Positions 1-4,365 of a stretch of DNA of 5,435 bases are shown piece after piece. The position numbers were made by a program, and so were the translations under genes. Origin of the DNA: an uncultured Oscillospiraceae bacterium (GTDB lineage Bacteria; Bacillota; Clostridia; Oscillospirales; Oscillospiraceae); contig CAJOCV010000120.1 of the NCBI GenBank assembly GCA_905233785.1, positions 1 to 5,435 on the forward strand, read 5' to 3'. The notes beneath the pieces were generated by a model that searched no databases, had not been told where the DNA came from, and worked only from the letters and a program-made list of their open reading frames with translations. Numbering within the stretch: position 1 is the stretch's first letter; each line of letters begins with the position of its first letter.

Positions 1-1
1 C

Positions 2-111
2 CCCTCCCGGCAGCACGGAGTATTGTCTTGAGAAAATGTTCGGCGAATTCGCAGATTGTACGAATTCGCCGAACATTTCTTTACTATACGAGCTCTGGTT
101 CGCCGGGAGGG
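2..111. repeat. Concentric imperfect palindrome, ~110 bp, intergenic
   Basis: Two nested inverted repeats share practically one centre. The inner arms, 34-51 and 61-78, are 18 bases and perfectly complementary, with a 9-base loop (52-60); each contains a GAATTC. A one-base bulge lets the stem continue by about two more pairs (AG at 31-32 with CT at 79-80). The outer arms, CCCTCCCGGC at 2-11 and GCCGGGAGGG at 102-111, are also perfect. The inner centre is 56 and the outer centre 56.5, so they look like one element rather than two accidents. The stretch between the arms pairs only patchily. No open reading frame of its own is credible. Possible identities are a dispersed palindromic intergenic repeat, a small non-autonomous element, or a large terminator structure. 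The arms are certain from the sequence; the nature of the element is inferred. Confidence 0.85.
34..78 (-). terminator. Possible terminator hairpin downstream of the LysR gene
   Basis: The 18-bp perfect stem with 9-base loop lies about 107 bases beyond the stop codon of the minus-strand regulator. Read on the minus strand, the stem runs into TTTTCTC, a modest U-rich tail. On the plus strand it is followed by TTTCTTTACTATA, so the hairpin could also stop transcription entering from the left. The stem is longer and less GC-rich than a typical intrinsic terminator, and the distance from the gene is large. The role is therefore plausible rather than shown, and the same bases are part of the larger palindromic element. 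Confidence 0.4.
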
Positions 112-125
112 CACAAGGCCCTCCC
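105..125. repeat. GC-rich 8-bp hairpin, followed by CTACG
   Basis: GGGAGGGC (105-112) and GCCCTCCC (118-125) are perfectly complementary around a 5-base loop, ACAAG. The left arm is also part of the outer arm of the larger palindrome (102-111), so it can pair either locally or with 2-11. No T-run follows on either strand, so it is a poor intrinsic terminator by itself. It resembles the end of a dispersed intergenic repeat, with the palindrome's left end at position 1 looking like the truncated mirror image. Confidence 0.75.
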
Positions 126-143
126 CTACGATGCAACCAGGGT

Positions 144-164
144 TTTCGCATTTGTTTCGCATTT
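144..164. repeat. Short tandem direct repeat, TTTCGCATTT twice
   Basis: The decamer TTTCGCATTT occurs at 144-153 and again at 155-164, a period of 11 bases, in the gap between the palindromic element and the end of the LysR gene. TGCAA (132-136) and TTGCA (164-168) flank it in inverted orientation. The one-turn spacing could suit a DNA-binding protein, but it may equally be slippage-type low-complexity sequence. No promoter or gene start can be tied to it. Confidence 0.5.
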
Positions 165-184
165 TGCAACGCCCTCGTATCCTT

Positions 185-1012
185 TCAGCACAGCAGCTCA
201 AACAGAGCCCGGTCGCTCTCGCGGGCGCAGAGGTAGAAGGTGACAGACGCCTCCGCGTCCGAGAGAGGGACGCGGACACGGTTGCTTCTGCCGAGGAAGC
301 GAAATGCGGTGAGGTTGGAAGAAATACAGGGGAGGCTCGAAGCCTCGACCAGCTCGGAAAGCGTTGCGCGGTCGCTCTGCACAAGGTAGTGCAGGCGGGG
401 GTTCTTCTCCGGAATGTGCTTCCAAACGCCGAGATCGCGATAGGCAAGGACGCTGGCCTCTCCCAACTCCTCAAGCCGGAGCGACGCGCGGCTGCTCATC
501 GGATGGTCCGGCGGCAGGGCGACACAAAGCTGCTCCTGCGTGTACTTCCGGCACAGAAGCCCCGGCTGCTCTACCGGGTGATCGGTCAGAATCAGCCGGT
601 AGCTGCCGCGATTCAAGCCCTCGATCAGGCTCTCGGTGTCGCCCAACTCCGTGGACAGCGCCCGATCCGGGAAGCGCTCCGCCAGCTCCGCCGCAAGATC
701 CCACATCGGCGCGGGGCCGCAGGAGCCGATGCTGATGGTGGAAAGCCGCGCGGCGTACTGCCGCAGCTCGGCCGCCATATCGGTCACGGCATTGAGAACG
801 CCTTGCGCCTGCGCTACCGCCATCGCGCCCACCTCGTTGAGTACGGCGCGGTTGCGTTTGCGGTCAAAGAGCGCAACGCCAAGCTCCGCCTCCAGCCGCT
901 GCAGCGAACGCGTCAGCGCGGGCTGGGACAGATGCAGGCTCTCGGCGGCGGCGGAAATCGTGCTGTGCTTTGAAACGGCAATCAAATGGCTTAACTGAAC
1001 AAGCTCAAGCAT
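185..1012 (-). CDS. LysR-type transcriptional regulator, 275 aa
   Basis: Predicted cytoplasmic DNA-binding regulator that acts as an oligomer and responds to a small-molecule effector. Residues about 2-60 form the family winged helix-turn-helix. AAAESLHLSQPALTRSLQRL (21-40) gives the recognition segment, and LEAELGVALFDRKR (40-53) with the following NEVG gives the conserved wing and linker start. Residues about 88-275 are the periplasmic-binding-protein-like effector domain, beginning near LSTISIGSCG; its ligand cannot be read from the sequence. The total is slightly shorter than the usual 290-310. The start at 1012 is chosen because the encoded MLELVQLSHLIAV matches the family N-terminus and GGGAGG lies 7 bases upstream. 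An in-frame ATG at 1138 would add 42 residues foreign to the family. The gene diverges from the membrane GH3 gene across 262 bases, the classic arrangement in which a LysR protein controls its neighbour and itself. That link is inferred. Confidence 0.93.
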   Translation of the reverse strand: MLELVQLSHLIAVSKHSTISAAAESLHLSQPALTRSLQRLEAELGVALFDRKRNRAVLNEVGAMAVAQAQGVLNAVTDMAAELRQYAARLSTISIGSCGPAPMWDLAAELAERFPDRALSTELGDTESLIEGLNRGSYRLILTDHPVEQPGLLCRKYTQEQLCVALPPDHPMSSRASLRLEELGEASVLAYRDLGVWKHIPEKNPRLHYLVQSDRATLSELVEASSLPCISSNLTAFRFLGRSNRVRVPLSDAEASVTFYLCARESDRALFELLC

Positions 1013-1019
1013 CGTACTC

Positions 1020-1025
1020 CCTCCC
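1020..1025 (-). promoter_or_regulatory. Ribosome binding site that fixes the LysR start
   Basis: On the minus strand GGGAGG stands 7 bases before the ATG whose first base is 1012. No comparable site precedes the alternative upstream ATG at 1138. The site decides the start in favour of the 275-residue protein. Confidence 0.85.
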
Positions 1026-1063
1026 GACGGCACGCGTTGCGCTGAGAAAAGTATTATGCGTTC

Positions 1064-1092
1064 AGTATAAAGTAAGTCGAAAAGAAAAACAA
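1064..1092 (-). promoter_or_regulatory. Candidate promoter of the LysR gene
   Basis: On the minus strand TTGTTT (1092-1087) and TATACT (1069-1064) are separated by exactly 17 bases. The -10 matches 5 of 6 consensus bases and the -35 only 3 of 6. Transcription would begin near 1057, leaving a leader of about 45 bases. An alternative, TCGACT-N16-CATAAT slightly further downstream, fits about as well, so the precise hexamers are uncertain. The -35 overlaps an A/T-rich palindrome at 1085-1100, which would suit autoregulation. Confidence 0.45.
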
Positions 1093-1100
1093 GTGTTTTT
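1085..1100. repeat. Palindrome AAAAAC-AAGT-GTTTTT near LysR promoter
   Basis: AAAAAC (1085-1090) and GTTTTT (1095-1100) are perfect complements around AAGT. The site lies on the -35 region of the proposed LysR promoter. It could be an operator for the regulator or simply a chance product of A- and T-runs. It is too A/U-rich to make a stable RNA terminator. Confidence 0.4.
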
Positions 1101-1129
1101 GTGCAAAACATACGATTTCTGCCGTCTAT

Positions 1130-1157
1130 ATTCTCCATTACTTACCGAAAATTCTCC
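1130..1157. repeat. Phased direct repeat ATTCTCC, 21-bp spacing
   Basis: ATTCTCC is present at 1130-1136 and 1151-1157, start to start 21 bases, two helical turns. Similarity extends a little beyond: the copies continue ATTACT and TTCACT. The pair sits 43-70 bases upstream of the proposed -35 of the divergent GH3 gene, a normal place for an activator. The binding protein is unknown. Confidence 0.4.
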
Positions 1158-1199
1158 TTCACTATGTGCTCAGCGAATACTGGGATGCAGAAACGGCAT

Positions 1200-1228
1200 T
1201 TTACAAACAGTTAATGATATTGTAAACT
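1200..1228 (+). promoter_or_regulatory. Candidate promoter of the membrane GH3 gene
   Basis: TTTACA (1200-1205, 5 of 6) is followed after 17 bases by TAAACT (1223-1228, 4 of 6). Initiation would be near 1235, giving a leader of about 40 bases before the ATG at 1275. It is the best sigma-A-like pair I find in this AT-rich gap that leaves room for the ribosome binding site. The overlapping dyads suggest the promoter is controlled. Confidence 0.55.
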
Positions 1229-1230
1229 GT
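1200..1230. promoter_or_regulatory. Operator-like overlapping dyads on the GH3 promoter
   Basis: Two inverted repeats overlap here. TTTACAA (1200-1206) pairs perfectly with TTGTAAA (1220-1226), centre 1213. ACAGTT (1207-1212) pairs perfectly with AACTGT (1225-1230), and across that 24-base dyad 9 of 12 positions are symmetric. Both cover the -35 to -10 interval, so a bound protein would compete with polymerase or reposition it. Neither gives the textbook LysR T-N11-A spacing at its centre, so the divergent LysR protein is a candidate ligand but not a demonstrated one. Confidence 0.5.
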
Positions 1231-1260
1231 GCACGGGTGTTTTCTGTACACACCATAATG

Positions 1261-1267
1261 AAGGAGG
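1261..1267 (+). promoter_or_regulatory. Strong ribosome binding site of the membrane GH3 gene
   Basis: AAGGAGG lies 7 bases before the ATG at 1275, an almost ideal Shine-Dalgarno. It favours this ATG over the in-frame ATG at 1290 (residue 6). Confidence 0.9.
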
Positions 1268-1274
1268 AGAAATC

Positions 1275-4172
1275 ATGTTAGGTATCAACATGAACGACGT
1301 CTACACAACGATCGGCCTGCTGAAGAACTATCTCATCGGCATCGGCGTTGTGCTGGCGTTGGCAATCGTCATCACGATTGTCGCAGTCAAATTTAAGAAA
1401 CCGCTCAAGAAGCTCGTGCGCAGCAGCGCGTGGATCGCCTGCCTGCTGATCGTTGCGCTGATCGTCAACGCGATACTGATCGGCCCGATGTACAGCATGG
1501 TCAGTATGGTCTTCGGCAACGGCGGTGACATCTCTGAGAAGAGCATCAACAATGCCCAGGAGCTGTGCGAGCAGATCGCGGCCGAGGGCTTTGTCCTGCT
1601 CAAGAACGACGGCCTGCTGCCGCTCTCGGGCGATGTGAAGCTTAACACCTTCGGCTGGTCCGCCACCAACCCGGTCTATGGCGGCACCGGCTCCGGCTCC
1701 CTGTCCGGCCTGTATGAGACCGTGAGCCTGCTCAAGGGGCTGGAGAACGCGGGTATCTCCTATAACGAGGATCTCGTGAAGTTCTACACCGACTTCCGCA
1801 GCGCCCGTCCCGGCATCGGCATGATGGGTCAGGACTGGACGGTTCCCGAGTGCACCATTGCCGATTATGAGAGCGCCGGCATGTTTGACAATGCCAAGGC
1901 CTTCTCCGACACGGCGATGATCGTGCTTGCCCGCTCCGGCGGCGAGGGCGCCGACCTGCCCACGAGCCTCGATCCCAATGTCCCGGATACCTTCAACGAC
2001 GACGGCAACGGCACCATGTTCAGCCAGACCGGTCTGCGTTACAGCGAGTATCCCGAGGATCTGGACGCCTCCAAGCACTATCTCGAGCCCACCACCCGTG
2101 AGCTTGCGATGATCGAGCGCGTCACCAAGGAGTTTGACAACGTCATTGTTGTCATCAACGCCTCCAACGCCATGGAGCTCGGCTGGGTCAACAGCTACCC
2201 GAGCATCAAGGCTGTCATCCTCGCCCCCGGCCCCGGCCAGACCGGCTTCAACGCCCTGGGCAACATCATCACCGGTAAGGTCAACCCCTCCGGCCGCACC
2301 ATCGACACCTTCGTTGCGGATCTGACCGCAACGCCTTGCTTCAACAACATCGGCGAGTTCCAGTACACCAACCTGGCGGACGTCTCCCCGATGAGCTACG
2401 GCTTCCCCGTGACCCCGAACTTCGTCAACTATGTGGAAGGCATCTACGTCGGCTACCGCTGGTATGAGACCGCGGCGGCTGAGGGCGTGATCGACTACGA
2501 CAAGGAAGTGGTCTATCCCTTCGGCTACGGCCTGAGCTACACCAGCTTTGAGCAGACGATGGGCGAGATCAGCGAGAAGGACGGCGTGATCTCCTTCGAC
2601 GTGACCGTCAAGAACACCGGCGCTGTCGCCGGCAAGGACGTTGTCGAGGTCTACTACAACCCGCCCTACACGAACGGCGGCATTGAAAAGTCCGTTGCCA
2701 ACCTCGTCGCCTTCGCCAAGACCTCCGAGCTCAAGCCCGGCGCAAGCGAGACTGTGAAGATCTCCTTCAGCGTGGAGGATATGGCCTCCTTCGATTATCT
2801 CAACGCCAAGGCCTATGTGCTTGACGCCGGCGATTACGAGATCTCCATCAACAGCGACTCCCACAACAAGCTCGATTCCAAGATCTACACGGTTGATTCC
2901 AAGGTGGTCTACGGCGCTGACAACAAGCGCGCAAGCGATGAGACCGCGGCTGTCGCCCTGTTCGACTACGCGGCCGGCGACCTGACCTACCTCTCCCGTG
3001 CCGACGGCTTTGCAAACTACGAGGAAGCCACCGCCGCGCCGACCAACTTCGAGATGAGCGACAGCGCGAAAGCCGGCTTCTACAACCACACCAATTACGA
3101 TCCGACCCAGTTTAACGATCCCAACGACGTGATGCCGACCACCGGCGCGCAGAACGGGCTGACCCTCGTTGACCTGCGCGGCAAGGATTACGACGATCCC
3201 CAGTGGGATAAGCTCCTTGACCAGCTTACTGTTGACGACATGGTGAACCTGATCGGCGTCGGCGGCTACCAGAGCGTCGCCGTGGCCTCCGTCGGCAAGA
3301 CCCAGCAGGTCGACTGCGACGGTCCCGCCTCCATCAACAACAACTTCACCGGCAAGGCCTCCATCGGCTTCCCCGCCGGCGTTGTGATCGCGGCGACCTG
3401 GAACACCGATCTTGCGAAGGAATTCGGCCGCTCCATCGGTGAGATGGCTGACGAGATGGACGTCTCCGGCTGGTACGCGCCCGCCATGAACATCCACCGC
3501 TCCGCCTTTGCCGGCCGTAACTTCGAGTACTACTCCGAGGATGGCTTCATCTCCGGCAAGATGGCCGCCAACGCGATCCTCGGCGCTGCCGAGAGCGGCG
3601 TCTACGCCTTCATGAAGCACTTCGCCATGAACGATCAGGAGACGCACCGCACCGATATGCTCTGCACCTGGTCCAACGAGCAGGCCATGCGCGAGATCTA
3701 CTTCAAGCCCTTTGAGATCTCCGTCAAGGAAGGCCACTGCAGCGCGGTCATGTCCGCCTTCAACTACATCGGCAACAAGTACGCCGCTGCCACCACCGAG
3801 CTGCAGAACAGCGTTCTGCGCGGCGAATGGGGCTTCCGCGGCATGGTGCTGACCGACTACTTCGGCGGCTACGGCTATCAGGATGCCGACATCCTGATCC
3901 GCAACGGCAACGACTTCTGCCTCACGCCGCAGGCGACTGACTTCTCCAAGGTCAGCGACACGACGAGCGCCACCTCCGTGCTTGCGATGCGCCAGGCCAG
4001 CAAGAACATCCTCTACACGACTGCCAACAGCCGTGCTTATGCCAACGGCCTCAACGGCGGCGCCGCCAAGTGGGAGATCGTCAAGAACGTGATCCTCGCC
4101 GCGGTGATCGTACTCTGCGCCGTGCTGGAGTTCTTGAGCATCAAGAAGTTCCTCAAGGCCAAGAAAGCCTGA
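1275..4172 (+). CDS. Membrane-anchored GH3 glycosidase, reversed domain order, 965 aa
   Basis: Predicted exo-acting retaining beta-glycosidase, most likely beta-glucosidase, held on the outer face of the membrane. Hydrophobic segments at about 19-38 and 52-71 are joined by a K/R-rich loop (39-49); a third lies at about 938-956 before a lysine-rich tail. The positive-inside rule puts residues about 72-935 outside. The order is reversed for GH3. The sandwich domain comes first: VLLKNDGLLPL at 107-117, RSGGEGAD at 220-227 with likely acid/base E224, NPSGR at 337-341, EGIYVGYRWY at 388-397, YPFGYGLSYT at 414-423. An Fn3-like domain (about 430-535) and a linker follow. The catalytic barrel is last (about 640-880): DGP at 682-684, GRNFEYYSED at 747-756, KHFAMNDQETHR at 781-792, and VLTDYFGG with likely nucleophile D861. 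All core motifs are intact. From memory, reversed-order GH3 enzymes are known in Ruminococcus albus and Butyrivibrio fibrisolvens. The substrate is unproven; GH3 also includes xylosidases and hexosaminidases. Confidence 0.95.
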   Translation: MLGINMNDVYTTIGLLKNYLIGIGVVLALAIVITIVAVKFKKPLKKLVRSSAWIACLLIVALIVNAILIGPMYSMVSMVFGNGGDISEKSINNAQELCEQIAAEGFVLLKNDGLLPLSGDVKLNTFGWSATNPVYGGTGSGSLSGLYETVSLLKGLENAGISYNEDLVKFYTDFRSARPGIGMMGQDWTVPECTIADYESAGMFDNAKAFSDTAMIVLARSGGEGADLPTSLDPNVPDTFNDDGNGTMFSQTGLRYSEYPEDLDASKHYLEPTTRELAMIERVTKEFDNVIVVINASNAMELGWVNSYPSIKAVILAPGPGQTGFNALGNIITGKVNPSGRTIDTFVADLTATPCFNNIGEFQYTNLADVSPMSYGFPVTPNFVNYVEGIYVGYRWYETAAAEGVIDYDKEVVYPFGYGLSYTSFEQTMGEISEKDGVISFDVTVKNTGAVAGKDVVEVYYNPPYTNGGIEKSVANLVAFAKTSELKPGASETVKISFSVEDMASFDYLNAKAYVLDAGDYEISINSDSHNKLDSKIYTVDSKVVYGADNKRASDETAAVALFDYAAGDLTYLSRADGFANYEEATAAPTNFEMSDSAKAGFYNHTNYDPTQFNDPNDVMPTTGAQNGLTLVDLRGKDYDDPQWDKLLDQLTVDDMVNLIGVGGYQSVAVASVGKTQQVDCDGPASINNNFTGKASIGFPAGVVIAATWNTDLAKEFGRSIGEMADEMDVSGWYAPAMNIHRSAFAGRNFEYYSEDGFISGKMAANAILGAAESGVYAFMKHFAMNDQETHRTDMLCTWSNEQAMREIYFKPFEISVKEGHCSAVMSAFNYIGNKYAAATTELQNSVLRGEWGFRGMVLTDYFGGYGYQDADILIRNGNDFCLTPQATDFSKVSDTTSATSVLAMRQASKNILYTTANSRAYANGLNGGAAKWEIVKNVILAAVIVLCAVLEFLSIKKFLKAKKA

Positions 4173-4196
4173 ACGCTGATCCCAGCAAACGTATCC

Positions 4197-4240
4197 GGGG
4201 CTGTCGCCGTTCTCCGTATGGGGGCAGCGACAGCCCCTTT
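4197..4240 (+). terminator. Intrinsic terminator after the membrane GH3 gene
   Basis: GGGGCTGTCGC (4197-4207) and GCGACAGCCCC (4227-4237) form an 11-bp perfect GC-rich stem with a 19-base loop, starting 25 bases after the stop codon. The following T-run is short (TTT, then CATCAAG), so termination may be incomplete. It separates the first hydrolase from the second, which has its own promoter. Confidence 0.8.
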
Positions 4241-4289
4241 CATCAAGTATCATCGACACAATCTTTCGGTTTCACGGCACAAACTGCGC

Positions 4290-4318
4290 TTTACAGGGGC
4301 CGAAAACGGCGATAAAAT
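4290..4318 (+). promoter_or_regulatory. Promoter of the second GH3 gene
   Basis: TTTACA (4290-4295) and TAAAAT (4313-4318) each match 5 of 6 consensus bases and are exactly 17 apart. Initiation is expected near 4325, about 40 bases before the TTG start. The spacer contains the palindrome GCCG-AAAA-CGGC (4299-4310), which could serve as an operator between the two hexamers. Confidence 0.7.
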
Positions 4319-4348
4319 AATAATAACTAAGCGCTGAAAAATACAGTT

Positions 4349-4354
4349 AGGAGG
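4349..4354 (+). promoter_or_regulatory. Ribosome binding site that fixes a TTG start
   Basis: AGGAGG ends 11 bases before TTG at 4366, slightly long but workable. The in-frame stop TAG at 4348 overlaps it, so the gene cannot begin further upstream. The first in-frame ATG, at 4393, lies 38 bases from the site and would remove nine residues that fit the family N-terminus. Confidence 0.8.
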
Positions 4355-4365
4355 AAGAACCCGCC

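Noticed and set aside
56..973. A 305-codon open frame on the plus strand opposite the LysR gene
   Set aside because: It starts inside the palindromic element, has no plausible ribosome binding site, and its Arg/Gln/Ala-rich translation resembles no family. The minus-strand reading is a clear LysR-type protein.
1013..1138. N-terminal extension of the LysR protein to an ATG at 1138
   Set aside because: The extra 42 residues match nothing in the family, they would run through the proposed promoter, and a good ribosome binding site sits 7 bases before the ATG at 1012.
1164..1214. A 16-codon leader-like frame in the divergent gap
   Set aside because: No ribosome binding site precedes it, it lies upstream of the proposed transcription start, and its composition shows no attenuation-type codon run.
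1221..1234. Catabolite-control (cre-like) box beginning TGTAAAC
   Set aside because: The first half resembles the consensus, but the central CG and the second half do not; the bases are better explained by the dyads overlapping the promoter.
1254..1259. CATAAT as a -10 for the membrane GH3 gene
   Set aside because: It matches 5 of 6 bases, but there is no -35 at the right distance (GCACGG), and the start would fall within the ribosome binding site.
1278..4259. A 993-codon open frame on the minus strand covering the whole membrane GH3 gene
   Set aside because: It mirrors the GH3 gene, has no recognisable domain and is a Val/Gly/Ala-rich low-complexity translation. The absence of stops follows from the GC-rich codon choice on the plus strand, and the GH3 motifs leave no doubt about the real strand.
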